This document shows, piece by piece, positions 37,238-46,598 of a stretch of DNA of 48,468 bases. Made by a program: the position numbers and the translations under genes. The DNA comes from Verrucomicrobiia bacterium (GTDB lineage Bacteria > Verrucomicrobiota > Verrucomicrobiia > JABWAM01), in the NCBI GenBank assembly GCA_020849895.1, contig JADZFN010000022.1:1-48468 (forward strand). Reading direction: 5' to 3'. The notes beneath the pieces were generated by a model. That model worked only from the letters and a program-made list of their open reading frames with translations, made no database searches and was not told the DNA's origin. The stretch's first letter is position 1, and every line of letters starts with the position of its first letter.

Positions 37238-38928
37238 GGCGGCCATCCTTGCCGCAAAGGTTTCGAGACGGAAGCCGGAAAACCGCGAAAGCACTCCGCC
37301 ACCACGAGCGGCACAGGCGTTCGGACCGCGCGTCCGCGTTCCGCCGACGGAGGGCGCGGCGGAAGGGCGGAATTCGGAGTGACGATCGCGTCGAGGACCC
37401 TCTCCATCGCCGCGCGCGTGGCGGCCGCCGAGGAGAGGGCGGGCAGCGCGATCGTCAGCGTTTCGTGGCCGCGGTCGCGACGCCCTTCCCAAAGCTGACG
37501 GAGGCGATCGAGACGTCCGGCCAACGCCATCGGCCAGGGGCGGACGGCGCGGGGCGCGCCTCCGTGCCAGACCGCGTGAAAGACCGCGATCCTTCGTCCC
37601 TCGAGACGGAAGAGGTAGAGCGCGCCGAGGGCGGATTTTCCTCCGATCGCAAAGGACGCTGGCGTCGGGCCTTCGAGAAGTTCCCAGCCGGCGCTGGGCA
37701 TGCAGATTTCCGGGGTATGGCTGTAGCCGAGGCTGGGCATGAAGTTGCCGGGTTTCCAAAAAAGGTGCGTCACCTCGGCGGGAAGCGCATCGTCGGTCCG
37801 CAAAGAAAGCGAACGCCCGCTCGAACACATGAGCATCCCGAGGGTCGAGGGAGGAAGCGGATTCTCGCGGAGCGTCCATCCCGACGGAATCGGGCGGACG
37901 GCGGTTTCCCACAGGGGCTGCATTTGGACGCGAAGCGCCTCGCCCCGCAACGCGAACCAGCCGCGCGCCAGAAACGGAGACGCGAGCAGGAGGGCGGCCA
38001 CGGCGAGGCCGGCGCGGCCGCTGGCGGCGAAGGCGCGCCGCGCGGAAGGCAGGGCGCACGGACCGTCGCGCCGCGCGCCTCGAGGGCGAAGCCCCCAAGC
38101 CGCCCCTGCGATGAGGCCGAAGATCGCGGCGGTGGCGGCCGCGCCGACGAGGTCATGCCGACGGGCTTCGACGGCGGCGCCTTGAACCCCGAGAATCCAC
38201 GCCAGCGCCAAGGCGCGCGCAAAATTTCCCGCCATCGCGCAGGCGACGCTGAAGGCGAGCAGCGCGCCCCTGCGACGCCGCGAGAGCGCGAGAAAATCTC
38301 CGAGGAACAGCGCGATCATGAGGCCCGCCTGAAGCGATTGGATTCCGCTGCAGGCGACGTCCACGCCGAGCACGCCGTTCTTGAGCACGAGGAGATTGCC
38401 TTGGCGGAGGGCGGCAACACCGGCGAGGTTGAGCGCGTCCGCGGCGGCCAGGGCGATGCGACTCATCAAAAAGTTTCCGACGGGCGCTTCGAGGCCCATC
38501 GGCCAGGGAAGCGCCGTCCAGGCAAAGGCGAGCGGGAACGCCATGCGGCGTCGAAGCGCGACGCCGCCCAGGCGATCGAGCCAGGCGAGAGTGAGACAGG
38601 TCGCCGCGGCGGCAAAGAACCCATGAACGATCCGCCAGAGCGGGTCCATCTCCCGAACGAGTTCTGCGGCGAAGAAAAAAACGAGCCCGACAAGGAGGAG
38701 GCCGCGCGAGGCGCGCGGGGCGGGCCGCAGCGGAGGATCGTTACGGTCCGGCAGCCGGATCCAGACGAGGGCGGCGAGGAGAAGTGGCACGCTGAAGCCG
38801 TAACGATAGTTCTCGGCGAGACGCCATTCCCCGGCGAGACGCCACCAGGACCAAAGCCAGCTTCCCGCCACGGCCGCCACCCATCCGGCGCCGTTCCAGC
38901 GGCGGAGGTGTGAGGCGATCGCGCTCAC
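37234..38928 (-). CDS. Exosortase fused to an EpsI-like domain
   Basis: Predicted 564-residue inner-membrane protein. The first 280 residues hold about eight hydrophobic helices and the exosortase catalytic triad: Cys193 in VDVACSGIQSL, Arg238 in GNFARAL and His258 in ARRHD. Exosortases process proteins with PEP-CTERM-like tails. After another helix (about 306-328) lies a periplasmic domain whose HTPEICMPSAGW (404-415) matches the EpsI (DUF3485) signature, so the usual separate partner is fused here. The last 80 residues are Pro/Arg-rich and unassigned. The GTG start overlaps the TPR gene stop (GTGA) and the stop overlaps galE. No PEP-CTERM substrate is in the window. Confidence 0.88.
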   Translation of the reverse strand: MSAIASHLRRWNGAGWVAAVAGSWLWSWWRLAGEWRLAENYRYGFSVPLLLAALVWIRLPDRNDPPLRPAPRASRGLLLVGLVFFFAAELVREMDPLWRIVHGFFAAAATCLTLAWLDRLGGVALRRRMAFPLAFAWTALPWPMGLEAPVGNFLMSRIALAAADALNLAGVAALRQGNLLVLKNGVLGVDVACSGIQSLQAGLMIALFLGDFLALSRRRRGALLAFSVACAMAGNFARALALAWILGVQGAAVEARRHDLVGAAATAAIFGLIAGAAWGLRPRGARRDGPCALPSARRAFAASGRAGLAVAALLLASPFLARGWFALRGEALRVQMQPLWETAVRPIPSGWTLRENPLPPSTLGMLMCSSGRSLSLRTDDALPAEVTHLFWKPGNFMPSLGYSHTPEICMPSAGWELLEGPTPASFAIGGKSALGALYLFRLEGRRIAVFHAVWHGGAPRAVRPWPMALAGRLDRLRQLWEGRRDRGHETLTIALPALSSAAATRAAMERVLDAIVTPNSALPPRPPSAERGRAVRTPVPLVVAECFRGFPASVSKPLRQGWPP

Positions 38929-40649
38929 TGAATTTTCCGGCGGGCCTCGGCGGCGAGCGCCTCCTCCTGGGGCAGGAGCAGGGCGACCGCGCCGAGATCA
39001 AGAAATTCCCGTGCGCGCGCCTTGTCGCCGTGATCGGCGAGCAGAAGGCCGTAGTAAAAGGCGACGCCGGGCACACGAAGGGCTTTCGGATCGAGGGCCC
39101 CCATGGCCTTGAGCCCCTCGTCGGTGCGTCCGCGGTGGAGGAGCGCGAGGGCGTAGGTCGAGACGAAAGCGGCGTTTTGGGGGTGGTCGGCGCAAAGGTC
39201 GCGGATGCTCTTGAAGGCTTCGCCGGGGTCCTCGTCGAGCAACAGGGAGAAAAGGGCGAGATTGTTGCGCGCCACGAGATCCGCAGGATCGAGCTGGACG
39301 ATGCGTCGGGTGATTCGGAGAAGGCCCTTCGTATCGCGGCGGGCCTGGTAGTGGCGATAGAGCGTCTCCAGAACGCCTCGGGGCGGAGTGGGGCGTTCGG
39401 CGAGCTCCCAGAGGATCTGTTCGGCCTCGTTTTGCCAGCCCCAACTGACGGCGAAACGGACCAGGGTATTGAGCATGTCGATCTGGCTGGAGGCGAGGCG
39501 TACGGCGGCGCGCCACTGGAACTGGGCGCCGATGTCGTTGCCGGTCTCCTTGAAGGCGCGGGCGACAATGGCGAGGCGAAGAGGCTCGAACTCCGCCCAG
39601 GATGTGCTGCTGATCATCTGGAGCAGACCGTTCCAGTTTCCGACGAGGGAGTACGCTTCGGCGAGAACGATGGGCACCGGCATGGTGAAGGTGATCCCCG
39701 AAGGAAGGCTGAAGGCCCAGGCGAGGGCGTGCGCCGCCATGCCATTGGCGTTCATCCAGGCCAACATCTCGCCGACATCGGCGCCGCTCGGCGTGGCGGC
39801 AGCCTTCAACTCCGCGAGCCGCGACGGGGCGTCCGGGCTTCGCGCGCGGAAGAGCGCGCCGAGATGGAGGAGTTTGTCGCGGAAAGTGGCGCCAGGCTCC
39901 GAAGCGAGCTCCCGGCCAAGAGAGATCGCGCGAGACGGTTCGTTGGATTGGAGCGCGGCGGCGAGAAGGGCGCGCAAGGCGGGGAGGCGGACCGAGGGAT
40001 CCTTTCGAAGCACGTCGAGCGCGGCCTTCGCCTGCTCGCGGATGGCGCGGTCGGTGGACCCGAGTTCGAGCGTGGCAAGATTCAGACGGAGACGCGAGTT
40101 TTTGGGGTCGCGCTTGAGGGCGGCGCGCAGATGGAGATCGGCAAGCTGAAACCGCCTCGCGGCAATGGCGAGCCCGGCGGCGATTTCGTGATATTCGACG
40201 CTCACGCGGTCGGCCGGAGCGACGCCGAGGAGCACCTCGTTGGCGAGGGCGGTCTCTCCGCGCGCAATCGCTTCTCCGGCCCAATCGAGGCGGGCGCGGA
40301 GGTTGTCTGGCTCCAGCGCCGCGACGCGCGCGCGCCAGGCGATCGCATCCGAAGGGCTGTAGAGGCGCGCCAGTTCCGCCATCACGCGGCAGGCCTCTGC
40401 GTTGTTCGGGTTGCTGCCGAGCACGTGGCGGGCGGCGAGGACGGCCTCTTCAACCTTGCCGTGCTCCAGATGCGCGGTCGCCGCCCGGGCGAGGCGTCGC
40501 TCCTTCCATCGGCGGAAGGCGCGCTGGCCTTGCGTGGCGCCGCCCGCCAGCAGGAAAACGACGACGGCCAGGGCCACGAGCACGCGCCACCGGAGGAGGC
40601 GGATGAGGATCGGGACCGGCGGATCCGGGCTGGGCGAAGGAGGATTCAT
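38925..40649 (-). CDS. Membrane-anchored TPR-repeat protein associated with the exosortase
   Basis: Predicted 574-residue protein with a short Pro-rich cytoplasmic start, one transmembrane helix (about residues 19-37) and a long alpha-helical periplasmic part of repeated helix pairs with TPR-like spacing (for example around 50-120, 190-260 and 420-560: AARHVLGSNPNNAEACRV, LALLHRGRTDEGLKAM). Such proteins occur beside exosortase/EPS loci and scaffold polysaccharide or sorting complexes; the exact role is unknown. An in-frame TTG two codons upstream of the ATG is an alternative start. Its stop overlaps the exosortase GTG start, so it heads the operon with exosortase and galE. Confidence 0.8.
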   Translation of the reverse strand: MNPPSPSPDPPVPILIRLLRWRVLVALAVVVFLLAGGATQGQRAFRRWKERRLARAATAHLEHGKVEEAVLAARHVLGSNPNNAEACRVMAELARLYSPSDAIAWRARVAALEPDNLRARLDWAGEAIARGETALANEVLLGVAPADRVSVEYHEIAAGLAIAARRFQLADLHLRAALKRDPKNSRLRLNLATLELGSTDRAIREQAKAALDVLRKDPSVRLPALRALLAAALQSNEPSRAISLGRELASEPGATFRDKLLHLGALFRARSPDAPSRLAELKAAATPSGADVGEMLAWMNANGMAAHALAWAFSLPSGITFTMPVPIVLAEAYSLVGNWNGLLQMISSTSWAEFEPLRLAIVARAFKETGNDIGAQFQWRAAVRLASSQIDMLNTLVRFAVSWGWQNEAEQILWELAERPTPPRGVLETLYRHYQARRDTKGLLRITRRIVQLDPADLVARNNLALFSLLLDEDPGEAFKSIRDLCADHPQNAAFVSTYALALLHRGRTDEGLKAMGALDPKALRVPGVAFYYGLLLADHGDKARAREFLDLGAVALLLPQEEALAAEARRKIQ

Positions 40650-40714
40650 TCGCAACGGACTTCGTGCGGCGCGTGTTCCTTGTCAACCATGCGGCGCGGG
40701 GGCGCCCCATCAAA

Positions 40715-41713
40715 TCAACGGGCGAGCTCGGTCAGCACCGCCTTTTGCAGGTGGAGGCGGTTCTCCGCCTGTTCGAAGATCACGGCGGCGTTCGCCGCGA
40801 AAACCTCGGCAGCGATCTCCTTGCCGCGGTAGGCGGGGAGACAGTGCATCACGGGGGCGCCGGGTTTCGCGGCGCGGGAAACCTCGGCGTTGATCTGCCA
40901 AGGCGCGAGCATCCGGAGCCGACGGCGTTCCTCGTTTTCTTTGCCCATCGAAATCCAGGTGTCGGTGTAGAGCAGATCGGCGTCCCGCGCGGCGGCCACG
41001 GGATCCTCGAAGCAGGCCGCCTCCGCGCCTGCGCGGGCGAGCAGTGCACGCGGCGGGCGAAAGGCCGGAGGCGCCCCCAGGCGCAGACGGAACCCGAGCC
41101 GCGCGGCGGCGAAAATCCAGGAACGGGCCACGTTGCAGGCGGCGTCGCCGAAGAAGGCGACGGTCTTGCCGCGCAACAGGCGCGAGAGAGGAGGGCGGCG
41201 CGAACCGGGGGCGAGCGTTTCAGCCCAGGTCATCAGGTCGGCGAGGATCTGGCAGGGATGCTCGTCATCCGTGAGCGCGTTCACCACGGGAATGCTGCCG
41301 ACACGGGCGAAGGTCTCCACCTCATGCTGGCCATAGGTCCGGATGATGACTCCGTGAACGTAGCGCGACAGGACGCGGGCCGTGTCCTCGATCGTTTCCC
41401 CACGGCCGAGCTGGATGTCGTGCATTCCGAGGAACAAGGGGCTGCCCCCGAGTTCGCGAAGGCCCACCTCGAAGGAGACCCGGGTGCGGGTGGAAGATTT
41501 TCCGAAAATGAGCGCCCACGTCCGGCCGCGCAGCGGCCGAGGGTGGGCGGGCTTTCCGCGAAGGGCCTTGAGACGAAACCCCAGCGCCACCAGCCGTTCG
41601 ATCTCGGCAGCGGCGAGCGATTCGATGCTCAGTAGATGCTTCAAGACACGAGGATGATCCGTTTTCCCTCCTCCGGGCAAGCCGATTTTCCACGGCGGCC
41701 GGGGAAAATCCAT
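40715..41713 (-). CDS. argF: Ornithine carbamoyltransferase
   Basis: Predicted 332-residue cytosolic enzyme making citrulline from ornithine and carbamoyl phosphate in arginine synthesis. The carbamoyl-phosphate motif is STRTR (74-78), followed by HPCQ (152-155). The ornithine-specific DTWISMG (251-257) and HCLPAYRG (290-297) distinguish it from aspartate carbamoyltransferase. The first 20 residues before the conserved start (LKHLLSIE) are longer than usual, so the true start may be a few codons later. It is transcribed after larB (92-bp gap, containing a CCTCCG/CGGAGG hairpin at 41745-41760). No other arg gene is in the window. Confidence 0.95.
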   Translation of the reverse strand: MDFPRPPWKIGLPGGGKTDHPRVLKHLLSIESLAAAEIERLVALGFRLKALRGKPAHPRPLRGRTWALIFGKSSTRTRVSFEVGLRELGGSPLFLGMHDIQLGRGETIEDTARVLSRYVHGVIIRTYGQHEVETFARVGSIPVVNALTDDEHPCQILADLMTWAETLAPGSRRPPLSRLLRGKTVAFFGDAACNVARSWIFAAARLGFRLRLGAPPAFRPPRALLARAGAEAACFEDPVAAARDADLLYTDTWISMGKENEERRRLRMLAPWQINAEVSRAAKPGAPVMHCLPAYRGKEIAAEVFAANAAVIFEQAENRLHLQKAVLTELAR

Positions 41714-41805
41714 CTCGCTCTCGGGGCGTCCGCAACAGCGTCCTCCTCCGGCCGCGGAGGTTCGGAGGCGACCCGAAGAACCGAAGAAAAATCAGCCGGA
41801 AGCCT

Positions 41806-42528
41806 TCAGGGCGCCAGTTGCCGGTTGATGAGCGTGGCGGCGCAGGCGGCGCCGAATCCGTTGTCAATGTTGACGACCGTCACGCCCGAGCTGCAACTAT
41901 TGAGCATCCCGAGCAGCGCCGCGACGCCGCCGAAGCCGGTGCCGTAGCCGACGCTCGTCGGAACGGCGATCACCGGTTTGTCGAGCAATCCCGCGACGAC
42001 GCTCGGCAGCGCGCCTTCCATGCCCGCCACGACGATGAGCGCCGAACAACGGCTCAATTTTTCCCGGATGGCGAGGATTCGATGGATCCCCGCCACCCCG
42101 ACATCGGTGAAACGCTCGACTCGGTTGCCCATCACCTCGGCGGTCACCGCCGCCTCTTCCGCGACCGGCAGGTCGGAGGTGCCCGCCGCGACGACGGCGA
42201 CGACGCCTCCGCGTTTCGGCAGGCGCTCGCGTTCGACGGAAAGGATGCGCGCCGCGCGATGGTGGCGGGCGCCCTTCACCGCGCGCAGGAACGGGCGGAC
42301 GTGCTCCTCCCGCACGCGCGTGGCGAGCAGGACGCCGGATCGGGAAAGGATTTCCTTCGCGATCGCCACGATCTGGGTGGAGGTCTTCCCCTCGCAGTAA
42401 ATGACTTCGGGAAAACCGCGCCGCGCCGTACGATCGTGGTCCACGCACGCGAAGGGGGGGGCGGCCCGGACGCGACGGGAAGATGGGGGGCGGGGCTTCA
42501 CAGAGCGCATCATCGCCGATTTTTCCAT
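41806..42528 (-). CDS. larB: LarB-type nickel-pincer nucleotide biosynthesis carboxylase/hydrolase
   Basis: Predicted 240-residue protein with a PurE-like (AIR carboxylase) C-terminal domain. In characterised LarB this carboxylates and hydrolyses nicotinic acid adenine dinucleotide in the first step of the nickel-pincer cofactor. VAAGTSDLPVAEEA (113-126), AGMEGALPSVVAG (168-180) and NSCSSGVTVVNIDNGFGA (210-227) are diagnostic; Cys212 corresponds to the cysteine that binds the pyridinium ring. GFPEVIYCEGKT (38-49) is the conserved N-terminal block. The first 25 residues are basic and unlike the usual helical start. Three ATG codons (42528, 42513, 42510) are possible. LarC and LarE are not seen here. 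Confidence 0.88.
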   Translation of the reverse strand: MEKSAMMRSVKPRPPSSRRVRAAPPFACVDHDRTARRGFPEVIYCEGKTSTQIVAIAKEILSRSGVLLATRVREEHVRPFLRAVKGARHHRAARILSVERERLPKRGGVVAVVAAGTSDLPVAEEAAVTAEVMGNRVERFTDVGVAGIHRILAIREKLSRCSALIVVAGMEGALPSVVAGLLDKPVIAVPTSVGYGTGFGGVAALLGMLNSCSSGVTVVNIDNGFGAACAATLINRQLAP

Positions 42529-42564
42529 TGATTCAACCCCCGGTCGGCGCGCACACTCCCCGCG

Positions 42565-42744
42565 ATGTCGTTGCTCCAAAAAATGCAGGACCGTTTCGGG
42601 ATTTTCGGGGAGCTTCTGGTCTTCCTCTGGGCCCAGAAACTCTGGTGGATCATCCCGATGGTGCTCGTACTCGTCCTGTTCGCCTTCCTGCTGATCTTCG
42701 CCGGTCACACGGGCCTCGCTCCGTTCGTCTACACGCTCTTTTGA
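42565..42744 (+). CDS. DUF5989-like small membrane protein
   Basis: A 59-residue protein with a single hydrophobic helix of about 20 residues (about 29-46, after KLWW), a short amphipathic N-terminus and a C-terminal LAPFVYTLF. This resembles the DUF5989 family of tiny membrane proteins found next to NodU/CmcH-type carbamoyltransferases. The gene directly downstream is exactly such an enzyme, separated by 10 bp. The function is unknown; a membrane anchor or partner for the carbamoyltransferase is the natural guess. Confidence 0.8.
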   Translation: MSLLQKMQDRFGIFGELLVFLWAQKLWWIIPMVLVLVLFAFLLIFAGHTGLAPFVYTLF

Positions 42745-42754
42745 GCGCGGCCCC

Positions 42755-44536
42755 ATGCTGACGCTCGGGCTGAGCATGGAGCACGACGCTTCCGCCGCCG
42801 TCGCGCGCGACGGCGCGCTCGTCGCCGCCGTTTCCGAGGAGCGACTCACCCGCGAGAAGGGGAAGTGGGGCGTCCCGATTTCCGCGCTCGACGAATGCCT
42901 CCGCCTCGCGGGCGCGACTCGCGCCGATGTGGACGTCTTCTGCGTCGCGCTGAACAAGTTTCCTTCCAGCTACCTCCGCCGCCCCTCGTGGTTCGCCGAG
43001 CTTTCCGAGCGCTGGCACCGCGCCCGTCGAGCCCTCCTCGGCCGCCGCGAGGAGGTCACCGTCGGGATGATGGAGTTCCTCGCAGAAGCGCGGCGGCGCG
43101 GCGCCCTCCTCGCCGACCTCTTCGATCGGGAACGCTTCCGCGCCGACGGCTTTCGCAAAGCCGAAGTCCGCTTCGTGGACCATCACGCGGCCCACGCCTG
43201 GGGCGCCGCCCTCCACAGCGGCTTCGACGACGCCCTCGTCCTCACCGTGGACTGCATCGGCGCGTGTTGCGCGCAGGACGAGGACGTCCCGCACACCCTC
43301 GAATCGCTCGCTCTCCAGAACCTCATCCCGATCAGCCACACCACCAGCTCCTGGAAGGAGGGCCTCCTCCGCCGCCTCTGGACGAGCGGACTCGACGGGT
43401 CGCCCGGCGCCTTCTACGGGAGCGTGACCGAGGGGCTCGGCTTCATCTCGCCGCGCCACGAGGGGAAGGTCACCGGCCTCGCCGCGTGGGGCAAGGGGCG
43501 TGCGCTCGACGGTGTTTTCGGGACCGCGCTCGCACTCGCGCCCGAGGAAACCCATTTCACCTGCGAACAAGCGAAGGACAACCCGCCCAACATCAGCGAG
43601 GCGCGCAAGGCCGTGATCCACCGTGCGATGAAGGGCATCTCCCGCGAAGATGTCTCGGGCGCCGCCCAACGGGTCCTCGAGCAGGTCGTCCTCGGCCACG
43701 CGCGCTGGGCGCTCGCGAAGACCGGCCACGGCCGCCTCGCCCTCGCGGGCGGCGTTTTCGGCAACGTGAAGCTCAACCAGCGCCTCATGGAGCTTCCGGA
43801 AGTCGAGAAGGTCTTCGTCTTCCCCGCAATGAGCGACGCGGGGCTTGCCGTCGCCGCCGCGCGGATGGTCGCCGACCCCGCGCCGCGGAAGAGCGCTCCT
43901 CTCCGGGACGTCTACCTCGGGTCATTCGCCATGAATGCGGAGGTCGAGGCCGAACTGCGCCGCAGCGGGTTTGCGTGGGCGCGCGTCGAAGGCGCCGAAC
44001 GCGCCCGACGCGCCGCGCGATTCGTCGCGGACGGCAAGGTGCTCGGCCTGCACCAGGGCCGGATGGAGTTCGGCCCGCGCGCGCTGGGCAACCGCAGCAT
44101 CCTCGCTTCACCCACCGACGCGCGGATCAACGACGCCCTCAACCATCGCCTCGGACGCTCGGAGTTCATGCCTTTCGCCCCGAGCGTGCTTGCCGAGCGT
44201 TGCGCGGAGATTTTCGTGAACTTCGAGCGCGGCGCGCATGCCGCCGAGTTCATGACTGTCACCTTCGAGGTGAAGCCCGCGTGGCGCGACCGCATCCCCG
44301 CCGTCGTCCACGTGGATGGCACGGCCCGCCCGCAGGCCGTCCATCGCGAGAAGAATCCCCGCTACTACGACATCCTCAAGGCCTACGAGGAAATCACCGG
44401 CTTGCCCGTCCTGGTGAACACCTCGTTCAACGTCCACGAGGAGCCGATCGTCTGCCGCCCGTCCGACGCACTCCAGGCGCTCCGCGAAAAACGCGTGGAT
44501 GCCCTTCTCATTGAAGACTTCTGGGTGACGGCGTAG
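42755..44536 (+). CDS. Carbamoyltransferase (NodU/CmcH/TobZ family)
   Basis: Predicted 593-residue enzyme that O-carbamoylates a small molecule or sugar using carbamoyl phosphate and ATP via carbamoyladenylate. The N-terminal Kae1/HypF-like domain opens with LGLSMEHDASAAV (4-16) and has the metal-binding HHAAHAWGAALHSGF (143-157). The C-terminal domain shows FGPRALGNRSILASP and VNTSFNVHEEPIV, both hallmarks. The acceptor is unknown; a cell-surface glycan is likely, because these genes commonly sit with a DUF5989 peptide and surface-sugar genes. It follows the DUF5989-like gene by 10 bp and precedes pncB by 185 bp. Confidence 0.93.
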   Translation: MLTLGLSMEHDASAAVARDGALVAAVSEERLTREKGKWGVPISALDECLRLAGATRADVDVFCVALNKFPSSYLRRPSWFAELSERWHRARRALLGRREEVTVGMMEFLAEARRRGALLADLFDRERFRADGFRKAEVRFVDHHAAHAWGAALHSGFDDALVLTVDCIGACCAQDEDVPHTLESLALQNLIPISHTTSSWKEGLLRRLWTSGLDGSPGAFYGSVTEGLGFISPRHEGKVTGLAAWGKGRALDGVFGTALALAPEETHFTCEQAKDNPPNISEARKAVIHRAMKGISREDVSGAAQRVLEQVVLGHARWALAKTGHGRLALAGGVFGNVKLNQRLMELPEVEKVFVFPAMSDAGLAVAAARMVADPAPRKSAPLRDVYLGSFAMNAEVEAELRRSGFAWARVEGAERARRAARFVADGKVLGLHQGRMEFGPRALGNRSILASPTDARINDALNHRLGRSEFMPFAPSVLAERCAEIFVNFERGAHAAEFMTVTFEVKPAWRDRIPAVVHVDGTARPQAVHREKNPRYYDILKAYEEITGLPVLVNTSFNVHEEPIVCRPSDALQALREKRVDALLIEDFWVTA

Positions 44537-44721
44537 GCTCTTTTTAAGGAAAGAGACGCGCCGATGACCTGCAGACGTTTCGAAGACGCGGCGGGCGGAA
44601 AGGGCGTTCGACCGCGCGCGGGCGCGCGCTTCGTCCGTCGCTCCGGATCCCGAAATCCGGTCGAGGGCGCGACGGCCTGCGCCTTCGGCGCGCTCGCTCT
44701 CCGAAAAAGCGATGGAGCCCC

Positions 44722-46161
44722 ATGAAAACCAGCCCGCTGAACACCGATCTCTATGAGCTGACGATGATGGCGGGGTTGCATCGCCACGCCAAGCTCGGAG
44801 ACACCGCCACATTCGACCTCTACTTCCGCCGCGTCCCGTTCCAGGGCGGCTTCGCGATCGCCGCCGGACTCGAAACGGCGCTCGACGCCTTGGAAGGGCT
44901 GCGCTTCGAGGAGGAGGAAATCGCCTACCTATCGGCGGTCGGCGGGGAGCCCCCCCTCTTCGACCGGGCTTTTCTCGATTGGCTGCGCGATCAGCGCTTT
45001 CGCGGCGAAATCTGGGGCGTTCCCGAGGGAACGGTCGTCTTCCAGGACGAACCGCTCCTCCGCGTTTCGGGTTCGCTGGCCGAGTGCATGCTTGTGGAGA
45101 CGATGCTGCTCTGCATCCTGAACTTCCAAACGCTCATCGCGACGAAGGCCGCGCGCCTCTGGGAAGCCAGCCACCGCGGCAGCGTGATCGAGTTCGGATT
45201 GCGCCGCGCACAAGGGCTCGATGGCGGACTCTCCGCCGCGCGCGCCGCCTACATCGGTGGCGCCGACGGCACCTCCAATCTCCGCGCCGGAAAGGCCTTC
45301 GGCATCCCCGTCCGCGGCACGCAATCGCACGCGTGGGTGCTGTCGTTCCCCACCGAGCTCACAGCCTTCCGCGCCTTTGCGGAGACGTTCCCCGGGAACG
45401 TGATCCTGCTCGTGGACACCTACGACGTCGTCCGAAGCGGCGTGCCGAACGCGATCATGGTCGCACGCGAGATGAGGGCGCGCGGGCAGGCGCTCCGCGG
45501 CATCCGCATCGACTCGGGCGACCTCGCCTATCTCAGCCGCATCGCGCGGCAGATGCTCGACGAGGCCGGATTTCCTGAGGTGAAAATTGTCGCCTCGAAC
45601 GACATCGAGGAGCTCGTCATCGAGGAGATCATCCGCAACGGCGGGCGGGTGGACATCTGGGGCGTGGGCACCAACCTCGTCACCGGCGGCGGCGCAGGCG
45701 GCACCGCGCTCGGCGGCGTGTTCAAGATGGTCGAAATCAACGGTCATCCCGTGATCAAGCTTTCCGACAGCCTCGAAAAGGGGACGTCGCCCGGGCGCAA
45801 ACAGGTCTGGCGCCTCCTCGCCAACGGCGGCGCGCAATACGAGGCCGACGCCCTCGCTCTCGAAAACGAGGCGTTTGCACCGGGACGCGACGTCCTGATC
45901 ATTGACCCCCGCAACCCGCTCCGCCGGAAACGCATCGCGGCGATCACCTCCTGCGAGCCGCTCTTGCGCTGCGTGATGCGCGAGGGCAAGCGCACCGGCC
46001 CGCGCGACACACTCGATGCCGCGCGCGACCGCCGAGTCGAAAACCTCGACCGCCTCGATTCTTCCCACAAACGCCTCGTCAATCCGCATGTCTACAAGGT
46101 GGGCGTCACCCAGGCCCTCTGGCGCCTCAAGGAGGAACTCCTCAACCTCCAAACCACATGA
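44722..46161 (+). CDS. pncB: Nicotinate phosphoribosyltransferase
   Basis: Predicted 479-residue enzyme that makes nicotinate mononucleotide from nicotinate and PRPP, an ATP-stimulated salvage entry to NAD. The start [13 protein letters not shown] (4-16), [13 protein letters not shown] with the autophosphorylated-histidine position, and [13 protein letters not shown] in the phosphoribosyl-binding strand are typical. Length fits the longer bacterial/eukaryotic NAPRT group. The upstream 185 bp hold a CCGGAT/ATCCGG hairpin (44643-44660) and no gene. Its stop overlaps the start of the methyltransferase-like gene (ATGA). Confidence 0.93.
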   Translation: MKTSPLNTDLYELTMMAGLHRHAKLGDTATFDLYFRRVPFQGGFAIAAGLETALDALEGLRFEEEEIAYLSAVGGEPPLFDRAFLDWLRDQRFRGEIWGVPEGTVVFQDEPLLRVSGSLAECMLVETMLLCILNFQTLIATKAARLWEASHRGSVIEFGLRRAQGLDGGLSAARAAYIGGADGTSNLRAGKAFGIPVRGTQSHAWVLSFPTELTAFRAFAETFPGNVILLVDTYDVVRSGVPNAIMVAREMRARGQALRGIRIDSGDLAYLSRIARQMLDEAGFPEVKIVASNDIEELVIEEIIRNGGRVDIWGVGTNLVTGGGAGGTALGGVFKMVEINGHPVIKLSDSLEKGTSPGRKQVWRLLANGGAQYEADALALENEAFAPGRDVLIIDPRNPLRRKRIAAITSCEPLLRCVMREGKRTGPRDTLDAARDRRVENLDRLDSSHKRLVNPHVYKVGVTQALWRLKEELLNLQTT

Positions 46162-46598
46162 CACGCTCCGCGCGGTCGAAAATCCTGGTCGCCCTCCAGT
46201 GGATCGCGATGCTCGGCCTTGCGGGGACCGGCGCGGTCGTGCCGACGAACCTTCCGCTCGCGACGCTCCAGCTTGCCGCCTTCGCACTGATGTTCTGGAC
46301 CTTCGCGCTTCTCGGCATCGGGCGCTTCAACGTCAGCCCCGAGGTGAACGCGCGCGCCCGACTCGTCGTGCGCGGGCCCTACCGCGTCGTTCGCCATCCC
46401 ATGTACGTCTCGGTGTTCGCGCTCATGCTCGCGTGGCTGCTGGGGCGCTTCACGTGGACCGGACTCGCCTGCGGCATCACCCTCGTCGTCATCGCCCTGC
46501 AAAAAATGACGCTCGAAGAAGAAGCGCTCGCCGTGCGCTTCCCCGAATACGAGGGCTACCTCCGCCACACCGCGCGCCTCATCCCCGGAATCTGGTGA
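46158..46598 (+). CDS. Isoprenylcysteine carboxyl methyltransferase (ICMT)-like integral membrane protein
   Basis: Predicted 146-residue membrane protein with about four hydrophobic segments (about 10-27, 32-50, 78-95 and 97-112). The ICMT/PEMT-type S-adenosylmethionine motif is GPYRVVRHPMYVSVF (74-88), followed by the helical tail EEEALAVRFPEYEGYLRHT ending in RLIPGIW. Bacterial members have varied, mostly unknown methyl acceptors (lipids, polyprenyls or proteins). Translation is coupled to pncB through ATGA. Confidence 0.88.
   Translation: MTRSARSKILVALQWIAMLGLAGTGAVVPTNLPLATLQLAAFALMFWTFALLGIGRFNVSPEVNARARLVVRGPYRVVRHPMYVSVFALMLAWLLGRFTWTGLACGITLVVIALQKMTLEEEALAVRFPEYEGYLRHTARLIPGIW

Noticed and set aside
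44538-44555. CTCTTT/AAAGAG inverted repeat after the carbamoyltransferase
   Set aside because: Six A/T-biased pairs with no T-run after it; too weak to call a terminator.
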